Part shown: positions 7,897 to 20,400 of the stretch, in pieces
How the letters are laid out: each line of letters begins with the position of its first letter
Position numbering within the stretch: position 1 is the stretch's first letter
DNA from: Actinomortierella ambigua
Lineage: Eukaryota; Mortierellomycota; Mortierellomycetes; Mortierellales; Mortierellaceae
Assembly: GCA_016098155.1 (NCBI GenBank)
Contig: JAAAJB010000424.1
Coordinates: forward strand, 1-31,534
Reading direction: 5' to 3'
Length of the DNA: 31,534 bases
The notes under the pieces: model-generated
Seen by the model: only the letters and a program-made list of their open reading frames with translations
The model's database searches: none
What the model was told of the DNA's origin: nothing
Made by a program: the position numbers and the translations under genes

Positions 7897-10800
7897 ATAA
7901 AAATGAGTTCTAGTCCTATTTTGTTTTGAAAACAAGGACAAATCTCGAAGGAGTAACACCTCCTCTCTTAATTCCTCTTTGTCGCTTAATTACCTTCAAG
8001 TTCATGCAAGCAGGAGCCATCCTCAAGCGACCAGACACGGACTCGAGCATCCATCGATCCACTCATGCATTGATTGCGTTCCATGTCGAGTACCACCGAG
8101 TACACCTTGGATGTGTGCCCTGGGAGTCGATGAACCATCGTGCCTGTCATCAGGTTCCAAACACGCACCGTAAAGTCATACGATCCCGATACCAACACAC
8201 TGCCCTCTGCAGCTAGCGCGCGTACCGAGTGGTTATGGCCCACCAGAGTGTGCAGCAGCCACGATGGATCATTCGGCGCGATGTGACCATTCAACTCGGC
8301 GTCCGGTAGTCGCCACACCCGCAGTGTCGAGTCGCGCGATCCTGTCACAATCACAGGAAACTCGGGTTCCCACTTGGGTGGGCCTCGCGGATCCTTGTTC
8401 ATGTTCTTTGGCTCGACAATCTGTAGGCATCGGACTGTTGATGTGTGGCCATGGAAGACATGCGTACACTTGCCGGCCTCAATGTCCCACACACGCACTG
8501 TCCGGTCTGTCGATCCCGACACCAGCGTGTTGCCACGGTACTTGAGGGCCCACACACCTCCGTCGTGGTCTCCAAACTTCCTCACCCGCTTGCCCGTCAG
8601 TGTGTCGTACACATGGATCGTCTTGTCATCCGAGCCTGAAATAATCTTGTCCGAGTCAAACTCGAGACACGTCACGACGCGGTCGCTATGGCCCGAAAAC
8701 TTGATGTATTTGGCCCGTCCCTTCGCCCAGTTCTGGCGAATCAGCCAGTGCCGGCGGTACAGTGCCTTGTACGAGTGGGGTGTTGAGGGCTCCATGGGTC
8801 CGAACGATGTCTCAATGTCTTCTTCCATCATCTCGTCCTCGGAGTCATAGTCGGCGTTCTGTCGTCCTGTATGGCTTGTTGTCGGCGATGGAGGCGCTGC
8901 ATCTGCGGCCGCATACGTCTCGTCCATCGGTTCGACGTCCTCAGCTGCCGCGTCGCTGTCCCACTCGCTCTTCACACCACTCGAACCTCCGGCGCCTCCG
9001 CCTGCTCCGACGCCCTCATGCGCGACCATCTCCGTGTCGCCATTGTCGTCGTCGCCCTTCATCGTTACATCGGCAAGGTACTGGGGTGATTGGGGTAGGT
9101 CTGTGGGTCGGGTGACCGGGTATTGGAAGCGTCCTTTGCCCTTGGCTTGTCTACGCTTCATCAGCTCCATCCGTGTATGATACGAAGGGCGCGGGCCATA
9201 GTGACCATCGATGCCGAGTTGCTGGGACTGGGCCTCCTTTTCTTCATTGTCGTAAAGAAGAAAGCCATCCTTTTGGATCCGGTTCATCCAGATGTGAGCA
9301 TCCGAGTCCACGGCAACACGCCAGGTCTTGCTCACCTGCGCGGCTGCGCACAGACTTGGTGCATCCAGGTACTTGAGAACGTTGAGTCGAAGCTCGACTG
9401 GCAGTAACGCCAAAAAGTCGTACTTCATCGTGTTGAGAATCACAGAGCTGACAAACTGCAGTGTCGGTGCAGGGCTGCGCCGGAGAAGCTGGAAAAGCAT
9501 GTACGATTGCAGGCTTGCTGGTAATGCATCATACGTCTGAACAAGTGCTGGCAGATCCATCAGCGACGGGGAATGGCTGGCTTTTGTGAGAGCCTTCATG
9601 GAGGTCTTGGAGCTCTCCTCGATCACTCTGCGTTCTTCATCAAGGGCGTCCTCCAGTCGCGCCTCGGTACTTTTGATGCCATTGTCCACATCCTCGTCCT
9701 CCTCTTCAAGTTCGTCCTTTCGCTCCAAATGGGTATCATCGCCTTGGTAGCGATGGTGGAGTTGGTGGTGATGATCGAGCATGGTGCCAAAAGGATAGCC
9801 TGGTTCGTTGTCATTATCCATGGCGTCATTCTCGACATCGCGGTACATGGAGGCAGGGTGAGAGGCAGTAAATCGACGAATGGACCCTGCTGCGCTCGAT
9901 TCGCCTACTTGTGGTACTGTCGTCGTTGTCGAAGAGGAGGATCCGATGCCGGCCTGGTGGGCTGTGGTGGGTGACAGCGATGGTGATGGGAGGTTGGTCG
10001 AGTCGACGAAGGAAGAGGTGCTAGAGATGGCCGACATGGCGCTGGCGGGTGTAGTTGTACCATCCACTGCTGTTGCAGAGCCTCCGATGTGGCTTGTGGT
10101 ATGAAGTCTCGGTCGATGAGGAGCCGAGGGGGTGACAAATGCGGAGACGGAGGGGGCCGAAGCTGACGGAGCGAGTCTTGTGGTGGATGAAGTGGATGAC
10201 GATGACGACAGCAGAGCAGTAGGGTGAGTGGGTTCGTTACGATCGGGGACCTTTGTCTTTTTATGAGGGGGCGAGGCTCTGTCTTTGTTGAGGAGGCGAT
10301 CGTGGATCATGACAGCATGTGCAGACGAGGACGAGGGTGACGACGCGGAGGCAGACGAACCGCTCGTGCTGTGTGAGGTCATACTATTGGAGGCTGCGGA
10401 GGCGGAGGCATTGGACGAGGTGACGGGGGTATTGGGCGACGCGGGACGTTTCCGTGCGCCATAGAGCAGGGTTGTGCCAGGAGGGTGCAGGATGGTTCTT
10501 GGGGCAATGACGGTTTTGCGGGTGGTGGTCGTGACGATTGACTTGCCGTTTCCCTTGCCAGCGGAGACGACGCGAGTGGTTGTGTGTTCTTCGTTGAGGT
10601 TGGGGTGGTGATGTTGGTGGCTGTGCTGTTGTTGATCAAGTGGGAGTTGGTGCTGTTCCTGGGCATGCTGATGGTGATGGTAGAGTGACCGCTGGCGCAA
10701 CTTTTCGTCAGTAAAGGCAAGTACAGCGCTCTGGTGAGCGGAGGCGCTCAGATTACAGAGAGCATCTTCCAGCTGCTTTTTTGTGGTTTGAGTGTATTAT

Positions 10801-11864
10801 TTCATCGTCGGCAACGACAAACCAGCGGGAAGACAAAGTGGAAAAGGGAGGGAGTGTAATGAAAGAGATACGGGAAGAAGAAAGAGAGCAACAATAAAAC
10901 AAAATAACAACAGGTACCATCAGTGATACCCCAAGGAGCGATATCAATAGTCATGAAGATGGAGGAGGATAGGGGTGGGAGATGATTGAAGGGTGGTGGT
11001 GACCAGAGAGCAAGAGTTGCGCAAAAGGTGAAAAGGGGAGAAGGCGTACAATGTACGAGGGGAACAAGGCAATAGCACAAGCAAGAGAGAAAGAGAAAAG
11101 AAAGAGAGGCATGAGATGGTTACAGCCGTGGAGAGTGTTGGGAACGAGTAGAGAAGGGAAGGAGGGGGAGGGAAAGGTGGGACATGGGATTGGGGAGAGG
11201 GGGAAGCAAACAAGCAAGAAAAGAACCCGAGCAGGGACATTGCGGGAAAAAGAAAGGACAAGGAAAGAGCAAGAGTCAGTACAGGCATGTCTTGCTTGGA
11301 AGGAGCATTTCATTCATTCATACTAGACAATGACGCGGTCAGTACCTGGCCCATGGCTTGCTCGCCCTCATGGTTCTCGTGGAAAAAGGTAGGCTGTCCA
11401 TTGAGGTCAAAGCAAAACTTTTTGAGTGCGTGTGGCGTCGGTGTGTCAGCCAGCGGGAAAAGTCGCGGGTCGAGGTGGCCGGGAATGAGAGGAGCCTTGA
11501 AGACCAATGGTGGGTACTCTGTGGATGTCGTAGTCGTGGTGGTGACCACTGTTGTCGTCGTCATTGGTGCGAGGGAGAAGGAGGCCGAGATGGGCTGTCC
11601 GCGGGTGGTGGTGGAGGATGTGGTGGTGGTGGTTGGGGGCCGTGCATGCAGATTCTGAACAGAGTGAGAGGCAGCAGGAGTACCAGCAGAGGCTCCTGCA
11701 GGGTCAGTGGGCTTTTCCGACGACATTGCAGCAGCGGCAGCGGCAGCAGCGGTGGCGGGCAGGGATGACAGAGAGGAGGAGGTCGATGGCGGAAGACTTG
11801 GTGGGGTTGGAGGGGATTCGCTGCGATGATACTGGTGTTGGTGTTGACGGTCCAAAGGATTCAT
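7295..11864 (-). CDS. CDC4: Cdc4/Fbw7-type F-box WD40 protein (SCF substrate receptor)
   Basis: Exons 11864-11346, 10772-7994 and 7851-7295 give 3855 nt (1284 aa); introns are 573 and 142 bp, all GT-AG. The start is the first ATG of a frame joining smoothly to exon 2 (...AMGQ/LEDAL...). Proteins of this family bring phosphorylated substrates such as Cdk inhibitors to the SCF ubiquitin ligase. Visible domains are a disordered Ser/His/Gln-rich N-terminus with a basic PPHKKTKVPD nuclear-signal candidate; a D (dimerisation) domain at about 577-620 (LPALVQTYDALPASLQSY); an F-box at about 622-660 (LLPVELRLNVLKYLD) for Skp1; and eight WD40 blades at about 863-1212. The three phosphodegron-binding arginines of Fbw7 have counterparts in STDRT, HTSTVRC and GSRDS. 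The tail is a Gly/Ala/Thr repeat. The N-terminus is the least certain part. Confidence 0.92.
7331..7392 (-). repeat. Coding minisatellite in the CDC4 tail
   Basis: On the plus strand, repeats of GCTCCA (with GTGCCG/GTTCCT variants) encode an alternating Gly-Ala and Gly-Thr run near the C-terminus of the WD40 protein. The repeat lies after the last WD blade, so length changes would not disrupt the propeller. Confidence 0.75.
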
Positions 11865-12091
11865 CGCTGCTGTTCGGTTGTAATGTTGATTGATGTTATG
11901 ATTGTTGTTGGTTATGGGAGGATGAGGACGGGAGATGGGGATTGGCCAACAAGGACCACACAAGAATGAATGTAATTGGAGTGAATAGGGAAGCGGTGCA
12001 AGAGAATGAGAAGACAGAAAAAGTGGAATAATTAGTGCAAATTCAGAAAAAACTGCTTTTTCAACAAACAAGAGGAGGAGGAAGAAGGACC

Positions 12092-12111
12092 AAAAAAAAA
12101 AAAAAAAAAAA

Positions 12112-12143
<32 letters not shown>

Positions 12144-12180
12144 CANNNNNNNNNNTGCCTGTTTGTTTTTTTTTTTTTTT
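12092..12180. other. Assembly gap with artefactual homopolymers
   Basis: A run of 20 A (12092-12111) passes directly into 30 G (12112-12141), then ACCA, ten N (12146-12155), TGCCTGTTTG, and 15 T to 12180. A 26-A run follows at 12219-12244. A 30-G run beside an N gap is a typical sequencing or scaffolding artefact, so the true length here is unknown. Confidence 0.9.
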
Positions 12181-12495
12181 ATATTTGACAAGAAGAGGGA
12201 AAAGGAGGGAAAGAAGAGAAAAAAAAAAAAAAAAAAAAAAAAAAGGAGTACGAGACAGAGAAAGATGGCAGCGACACAAAGCAGAGGGAGTAAGAGTGAG
12301 GCGCGAGAGGAAGAAGAGGAGGGGTGTAACACCCAGCGGTGGTGTTGGTGGTGGGAGAGAATAGGAGCGGAAGGAAGGAGAGAGAGAGATATCTCACAGT
12401 CGATGCTGATGCAGTTTGTTGTTATTATTTGCAGTTGTTGTTGCAGTTGCCGATGTCGCAGGTCGTCAGTGGCAACATTCGCAGGGTAGGAAAGT

Positions 12496-12496
<1 letters not shown>

Positions 12497-12529
<33 letters not shown>

Positions 12530-12575
12530 CGTATGTGTATGAGAGAGAGATGAGAGAGAGAGAGAGAGGAGAGAA
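12497..12575. repeat. (GA)n microsatellite upstream of CDC4
   Basis: Two blocks of GA dinucleotides are separated by a short GT-containing spacer. On the CDC4 sense strand this is a CT tract about 650 bp upstream of the start codon, a common composition for fungal promoters and 5' UTRs. A (CT)n partner in opposite orientation lies at 12853-12872. Confidence 0.9.
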
Positions 12576-15365
12576 ATACAAGACAAGAGTAACAAAAGGG
12601 TCTTTCTCCATGAGCACCCCAAGGTGCGAGGTGCCCCGCCCCCCTTTCTTTCATCCACCTCCCCTTTTGTCTCTCTTTCTTTTCTCTGTCTCTTCTGTCT
12701 CGCTGTTCTGTCTCTTTCACCCCCATTGGTGCACACAATCCATAAAATTATCATCGAACTCCACCCAGACCAGCAATCTCGTCCAGCGTAAGCAGAGCCA
12801 ACAGGAGCATGGGTCCAGCCACGCTCATTCGCACTCTCTGTTGTTTCTCTCGCTCTCTCTCTCTCTCTCTCTCGCTGGTCCTGCCCCTTGGATACTTTTT
12901 TTTTTGAAAGTCCTGTACTATCTGCACGTTGTTGGTGTGGCCACAGCATGGTCACAGCCCTTTTTTGTCTCTGCCACTCATGCTTCTCAGGAGGTGTATG
13001 TGAGGTACGTGTTTGTGTGTATGTTATGATGAGGATGGGCACGGTCGATGTCTCGCTCTGTGGCCCCAGCATGGAGCCAGCTGCTGTAGCACACTTCACT
13101 TGGTGTACTTTTTGTCTCCTCCCTCCCTCCATCCCTATCCGTTGCAACATGAGCAAGAGTAGGGCTGGGGCGAACTCTGAAGAGAAAACTAAAGAGTGGG
13201 TGACTAGAATGGGAGAGGGGGGGAAAGGGGAGGGGAGAAAAGGGAGCGAGGGTGTCACACAGACATCCCAAGGTTAGGGTGGGGTACAAAAAAAAAGGGA
13301 GGAAACAACATACCTCCAGCCCGGAGAAAGAGTAGAATGGGGAGACAAGTAAATGGATGTGGTGGTGGTGGGAGGTCAAAGGAACGAGTGCCAATAATGT
13401 GTTCTTTGCCTAGACAGTCGACCGGAGTGAACTTTGGAGAGTGTGAGAATGAGAGAGTGAGAGAGAAGAGTGAACGAGAGCGAAGAAGAAGAAGAAGAAG
13501 AAAGTCGGGCGGCGATGAATGGGTGGGGGGGGAAAGGGAGATGGGATGTGGATGAATGAGGTTTTCAGTTCGCTTTGGGTGTTGATGGAAGAACAAGAGA
13601 AAAAAAAGTGATTTGGCATCTTTTTGAAAGCCTTCTTATGATTTCTTTCCCCAAACAAATTAAGGTTTCCTGTGGTCATTTTCGATCTTTTTTTGTCCTT
13701 TGTTCTCCTGAAATTCTGCCTTCACTATTATTGTGAGATTCTCTGGGACAACTATCAGCTTTGCCTCCTCCCACATCCACCTCGCACCCAACGCACGAAC
13801 GCACGCCATCCTAGGATACCTTTCCTTCCCCTCCTTCTTCCAGTATTTGGCATCTACGGATGGTGTTACTATGGCGGCCAGCCTGTTGGCGGATTCAGGA
13901 TGATGGACCATTTACCGTCTGGAGGATGCTTGCGTGTCAGTAGCGCAGGTGCCCTCTCACTCGCTCTCTCCCTCTCTCTCTCTCTCCCCTCCCTCCGTGC
14001 CTCTCCTCTCCATCCTTCGAGTCCACGCCGATGCAGCCACTATTGTAGTCCAACTACGGGTGTTCATCTCACTAGGCACCATCCAACTGCAAGGACAAAT
14101 TTTCCATGACAGGGGAAGAGGAAGGAGAAGGGGGACGAGATAAAGGAGAGCCAAGGTAAAGTCAATTGAGTCTTTGATCCGAGACGAGACGAGATTGCCA
14201 CAAATATAGCTTCTTCCCCCCCCTCCTCCTGCCGCTTCTCCTCCTTCTCTTTCCCCCCCTCCCCTTCACACAACACAATTATATACCCTTGTTGCTAATA
14301 ATTGGGACACAAAACACCTCCCTGTTCTTGCAAGACAAGATTCGCAATTGTAGGTGCTCGGCATAGGACAGATAGGCAATACAGAGAACATTATGCATTG
14401 GTTGATGGCGATACCGATGGCGATGGTAGTGGGGTATGTATGTGGGTAAGTAGTAGGCATGTCATTCTGCAGAGAGAAACAACAAAAAGGCGGAATAAAA
14501 GGATCCTCGACTGCACAATCCTTCCTGGGTAGATCCAAACAAGCCAAAGATCACCCACAAACATGCCATGTCGGTGGAGGTGCGGAATCGGACGAATGGA
14601 GTCAACAGACAGGAAAACACATATCCAGCCTTTTGGATAATATGACATTCAAAAAAGATGGGAGGCATGTTCCACATCTACGGATGCACATTGAAGTCAT
14701 TGTATTGGTATGTATCGAATGAAAAAAAAGGTCTGCAAAGAACGAACAATGAAGAGGAGAGATTGTATGATAGACGGTGTGTGTGTACAAGTTGAACGGC
14801 GGGGCAGGATTCTATGAACCTCTGAACGTCTGTTCTCCTTTCTCTCTCTCCCTTTCTCTCCTCCTCCCCCTCCGTTCATTGTGATTTGCCGACGAATCAA
14901 CTGAAGCACCATTACGCGCGTTGTATGTGCGCCTCCTGGGGCCAAAGCTAAAATAGAGAGAGAGAGATACAGACAGACAGACAGACAGTGAGAGAAGGGT
15001 CAGATCTCCTTAAAATGGACAATTGCCCGGGAGAAGTTTCCCATAATTTCTTGTTTTCAGGGCAAGCCCAGAGTAGAATCATGTCAGTCAAGGACGGAAT
15101 CCTTGAAGGTTGGCTGGAGGGGAGGGAGGGAAGGAGGGGGAGGAAGGTGGAGACAGAGAGAGAGAGAGAGAGCACCGGGCAGGAGCTGCAAACCTTGCTG
15201 CCACGGATGGGTCCATTTGGCCGCTGCGCTACGATCACTGCCAACTCAGCCACCGAAAGTATAATTTTTTTTTCCCTCCCCCGCCGTACCACCACATACA
15301 GCCACATGGTGGCGGGTCTATTCCCCACTTGCCTTTCACATTGCTGCCATTGAAACGCATTAGAC

Positions 15366-17104
15366 ATGACCATCACGATTCTTAGAGAGGCCCCCTCATT
15401 CGAGGGCACGCAGGTCCGATTCACCGAGCAAGGTGTCTCGGCAATCATCTCGCCCACCTCAGATCTGATCAAGCATCCCGGCACTCTGACCATTACCGAT
15501 GAGTATGAAGCCAACCTCATTGAAAAGCTAACCTGACTCAACCCAACGCTCTCACTAACGACACGGTCAACCCTGTCAAAAACAAAAAGCTCACTCTTCC
15601 TATGTTCCCTCAGAGCATGAAACACGTCAATGCTCACGAATATCACGTTTGCAAACAAGTTAGGGGGGAAAATCTTGCTGATGAAGATCACGCGGCTCAT
15701 CGCGTGTACGTTTTTACTTCTTTTTTTTTTTCTTCATACAACCTTTAGATGTCTGTATTTCCATTCGCCTGAGTCGGCCGCAGGATTCGCCATCCCCTAT
15801 CCAGCCATCATCATCCATGCGACGGCGCGCGAGTCGCCTTTTGGACCCAGCATCTACTGCCAGATCGAGGGCTCGTTACCAAAGTCTAGCACCGGAAACA
15901 TTGCCAATGGATCGGCTGATGGCCAGGCAGAGGAGGAGGACGAGGACGACTCACTCCTGGAGATTTACTTTGTGCCCCCACGACCCAACACCCGTAAGCA
16001 ACAAACTCTTTACATCCTTGGTGGTGGAAGAGGAGGAGAGGGAGAGAGAGATCAAACGCCCTTGTATCATACTGATTTTTGAAAATCCCTTTTGTGTTTT
16101 AGTTTTTGTGTGTAAACTGATCATCTTCCTCACCCTCTTTTTTTTTTGTTCGACAATAACCGTTAGTGGACAGCATTTATGAAAACCTGTCTTACTGCGT
16201 CTCCTTGCACCCGGATGGCGATGCTGACGACTTTGAGGATGACGAGGATATGTACGAGGACGACGAAGAAGACCACGACGCCCTCTTCATGGAGGCCGAC
16301 ATCCAAGGCGGATACACACCTCGCCACACCGGCTCCACGGCCGCCTCGTCGATCGGCCACCCCATCACTGAAGCAGATCAAGCCCCCACTGTCTCCGACG
16401 CTGTCCCAGCCATTGACATTCACTCGGGCGAGTGGTACACCGGCAACCCCGAGTCGGACGCAAAGTTTGAGCTTAGCGAGGAAGGAAAGGTAATCCATCC
16501 TTCTCATAGACGAGATAGCCGCATCACTACCACCATCACCGACAACAACAACAACTCCATCAACAACAACAACATGAATATCAGCCGGAGCCAGCAGAAA
16601 CGGGCAAGAACTGGCGAAGACTCGCCACAGGATGCCAAGGATAATGTTGACCAAAACACCGGTCACAATGGGGGCGACATGGCGATCGATCACGAACAAC
16701 ATAACCATCGCCTCGTCGACGACGAAGAAGAGGCGCGCCAGCTTGGCCGATCAAAGATGTGGCGCGTCTATTGAGGATGATGTCTGCGAGAAGAGAGAAA
16801 GAGAGCATGTGCGGACCAAACCCCCCCCCCCTCGCTCCTCCTTACCCTCCCCACGGACAGAGATCAAGGTACCATGTACCCTTTCGTATGCACAGAGGGA
16901 CTTATAAAATACGGTTGTGTATAAAAAAAAAAAAACAATATCCATATCTTTTTGTGAATGCCATAGGCCAACTTGGATCGGATGGAAAAGATGCTGCAGG
17001 ACCCTCACCATCTGCTCAAGGACGATGCTACCCCAAACCCTGACGATGATGAGCCAGGCGAGGATGCTGAAGAAGACCGCTTCAAGAACCCTACCTCATC
17101 GTAG
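15366..17104 (+). CDS. ICLN: Methylosome subunit pICln
   Basis: Exons 15366-15502, 15749-15993, 16167-16489 and 16967-17104 total 843 nt (280 aa); introns are GT-AG. pICln binds Sm proteins and presents them to the PRMT5 methylosome during spliceosomal snRNP assembly. The PH-like fold is recognisable: GTLTITDE/CLYFHSPESAAGF spans intron 1, then AIPYPAIIIHATAR (human pICln has a similar YPxIxxHAxSR), IYCQIEG, an acidic loop, LEIYFVPP, a helix (LDSIYENLSYCVSLHPD), and strongly acidic tracts (DDFEDDEDMYEDDEED). The C-terminal helix FELSEEGK/ANLDRMEKML spans intron 3 and matches the family. Human pICln is 237 aa; the extra length is acidic linker. Intron 3 stays open in frame for 94 codons, so a retained-intron form of 329 aa is possible. 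The gene converges on the kinase gene with 298 bp between stops. Confidence 0.92.
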
Positions 17105-17402
17105 TAATTCAGGAGGAAACGATAAATTTGTGGTTGTATTATCAAAACAAACAAAAAAAACGGAGTGTTCTTGGGAGGCAAGTGTGGACGAGTTATAGTG
17201 CAGATAGGAAAAAAGAAGTGTCTGCGGTCAAAAAGTGTATTTTACAGGTCTATGATAGTTATACGTTAAGAAAACAAAGGTAGAGAAAAAAAAAGCAATG
17301 GAAAGCATAATGAAAACAAGAAAACATGAATAAAAGTAGATTACGCCAACTTCTATCTCCTCCATCATTTGATATGTGTGTGCGTGTGTGTGTGTGTTTT
17401 TT

Positions 17403-20400
17403 TTACTCCTCCTCCTCCTGAATTGCAGCTGGCGCCGTAGTACGCTTGGGGACTCCCATGCTCTGCCGGCGGCCGACATACGTGTCGCGCAGATCCGAGC
17501 CCGGGAACCGCAGGTTGGTCGGCGGCGGGCCATTCAGATAGCTCATATCAACACCAGCTCCAAACGTCGACCCTCCCGCTGTAGGGCTGCCTACCGGCGT
17601 GCCATCCACCTGGATCGTTGGCAACGTACCACAAGCCCCACCGCCACCGCCGCCACCGCCTGCCTGGAGTGAAGACGACAGGGCCGATGATGATGATCCC
17701 GCCGCCGCCAGTCCTTGGCCATGTCCATATCCACCTAAAGGTACACCCCCATACTCGCGCTTGGGGAACGCGCCTAACCGCGACATACGAGGATTCAGTC
17801 CGCCAAGGCCTCCGCCAGTGGCTGGGGACCCGCCCCCGCCACCACCAGCCTGGTGGCCAATCATCGACATAGGACGAACGGTCGACGATGTAGGCAGATA
17901 TCCCCCACCACCGCCGATCGTCGTAGACGACCCTCCTCCTTGGAGCTTCTGGAGCTGCTCCTGCTGCAACTGCAGTAGGTTCTGTTGCTGTTGCGGTGTC
18001 ATGCTCGCCATCGAGCCAGTGCTGTTACGATAGCCTCGTCGGCGACCTGCAAACGCATTTGGAGGTCCACCACTCGCATTCAGCGGCGTGTGCAATGGGT
18101 GGTGCTGGTGCTGGTGATGGTGTTGGTGTTGCTGTTGATGAAGGTGATGGGGAAGATGTTGGTGCTGCTGATAGTGTTGTTGTTGCTGATACTGTTGGCG
18201 TAGCGCAGGTACCGGGTGATGATCGGCTTCAGCGGTCAGTGACGCACTCAATGGGAACGTGGTCGTCACTGGCGTCGTCGACCCGTTGTTGCTAGGCACG
18301 CCTGGCTTCGAAAGACGTTTCGCCGCCATCGGCTGGAACCCATTCGTCACTCTTCGAGCACGCGTCGTTGTGTTTGCCGTTGTCGCTGTTGTTGTCGTTG
18401 CCGATGCTGACGTCGCCGACCCAGTGACCGAGCTGTCGTCGTCATTCTTGCCATTCAACAGAGAGGAGCTTGGCTCTACTTTGCTCTGGAAACGCTCATC
18501 AAACGTCACCAAAGGTCGTCCTGAGGGTGAGGATGAGAAAAAGCGATCAACCGGGTCTTCTTCCGCCCTCTTCGTTGACGCCTCTGGCACCTTGATCGTC
18601 GCTGCCAGCTGAGGAGAAGCGGGTGGTGATGGAATGAGTGAACATCCCTCACCAAAGTGAAGTTTGGGTGAACCCAGCTCCTCGTCCAAAGGGGCAGATG
18701 GTTGGAGCACCGATACTGTGGCAGGTGGCCCCAGTACCGACGATGACCCATTGTTCCTCGAGGGTTCCGACATGGCAGCGGCGCTCAATGCTGTCATAGC
18801 GACTTCGGGTCTCGACGATGACTTTTCATCACCATTCAGCTGGGACAACGATGACGATGCTGAAATGGACGGGGAGATGGAGACTATACCAGTCTTTAGA
18901 TGGCCACTCGACTGGCGAGAATGTACAGGTACCCCCATGGGTACCTCTACTGTACAAGCTCCCTGATCCAACGCTGCACGCCTTGAGGGCGTCATCACCT
19001 TGACCGAGTTTGAATCCACAGTTTCCGTAGACGCTCGGCGTGACTCGGACAGATCACGACTCAGGCGGCTCCGGACTGGGCTAGTGGATTCCGAGTGCCT
19101 GCTTCCTGAGGACGACTGACGTGGATGTCGCTGCTCACGCTGCATCGAGATGCGGCGCTGGTAGGTCGCTGCAGCCATCATCGCCGCAGAGTGGTCCTCA
19201 GATGCATCTTCGTGCACAACAGTAATGCTGGCGCGACCTGCCTGAGGAGAACCATACCCCTCCGAGTGTGATCGATCATATTCCGAGCCACGCCGGGGGG
19301 TCTGAGTAGGGGTGCCGTTCACGATCGGCGATGAGTACGAAGGAGCTCGATGAAGTTGAATGGATGACTTGCGGGAAGCACCTGTGCTGTCGATAGTCAA
19401 GCCAAAAATGTTGCGATCCCTCATGCTGCTGCTGCTACTTCGGCGACTGCTAAGACTACCAAGGCTAGCCCGCTTGCTGGCTATCTGGTCCGCTGCCGAC
19501 TTTTCCTCTGAAGGCGCTGGAGGCGGTACACTCTTAGTCTCTGGTGTTTGTTGTGGTTGCTGATGTTGCTGCTGCCGCTGCTCATCTCCGCGAATGATCG
19601 ATTGGCGAGGGGACCCACGTTCGGCCAAGACATGTTCCAGAGACGCTCGCGTGATGCTGCTTCGACTGATACGATGTGAAGCCAACTTTGTCGCTCCTGA
19701 AGAAATGGACGAAATAGAACGACGTCCCTCCTCTGGCGGGGCTTGATCGGTAAAGGCTCCTCGATCAATCGGGTAATTGTGAATGTCCTGAGATTCTCGG
19801 CGTGAACGCGTCTTGGCTTGGCTTCTGGTGGACGATGACGAGCTGGTACGTGGGTGCGATGGTGATGAGGATGGAGAGTCAGACACGGGGGTCACTTTGG
19901 TGACAGGCTTGGGAACAGTCGCCGTCTCGGCCACAGGGGCACCAACAGGATTCATCTTGAGAGCAGCAGGGCTTTTCTCTGGGACTGGCAATACCATCTT
20001 TTGAGGCTGAACAGGCGAGGATGTTGCCGATCTGGACGAACGGAAGGGATTGCCGTGAGCGAATGCAGTCATAATGGACGGCATGGATGACTTTGTACCG
20101 GAGATGGCCGATTTTGAGCTAGCCTTGGAAGGTCGCTCAGTGTAGGCAGAATACCCTCCTTGTAAGGGGGATGAATCGATGCGAGCCCGGTCGCCGCCGC
20201 TCGTCCGTGGAGGTGAAGGCGACCTAGGTCGATGCAAGGCCGACTTTGCATGGGCTTCTCCGGGCTTTTGAAGAACAGCGATCGACTCGGATACGGCGCG
20301 CGTCCGGCTCCATTCCTTGGAATCCTTTGATTCTTTGGACGTCCTTTTCTTAGATCCCGGAAGAGTAGAGGACGACACTGTTGAAGAAAAGGATGTGTTG

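Larger units (their letters stand above)
11865..15365. other. Divergent intergenic region between CDC4 and pICln
   Basis: This 3.5-kb stretch separates two divergent starts and should hold both promoters and 5' UTRs. I find no supportable coding exon. It is dominated by purine/pyrimidine-asymmetric DNA, (GA)n and (CT)n tracts, a (CAGA)n run near 14971-14990, an assembly gap, and T-rich stretches. Long minus-strand frames here run through simple repeats and the gap and look spurious. Confidence 0.6.

Noticed and set aside
11310..12617. A 435-codon minus-strand frame as one protein
   Set aside because: Only the part from 11864 to 11346 is CDC4 exon 1. Upstream it runs through poly-T, poly-C and the N gap, so it is not a real extension.
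12425..13258. 277-codon minus-strand frame upstream of CDC4
   Set aside because: Composition follows purine-rich and CT-repeat DNA, with no recognisable domain and no convincing splice link to CDC4.
14948..15700. 250-codon minus-strand frame opposite pICln exon 1
   Set aside because: It is antisense to pICln exon 1 and intron 1, ends in repeat-like sequence, and shows no domain; most likely a shadow of the pICln codons.
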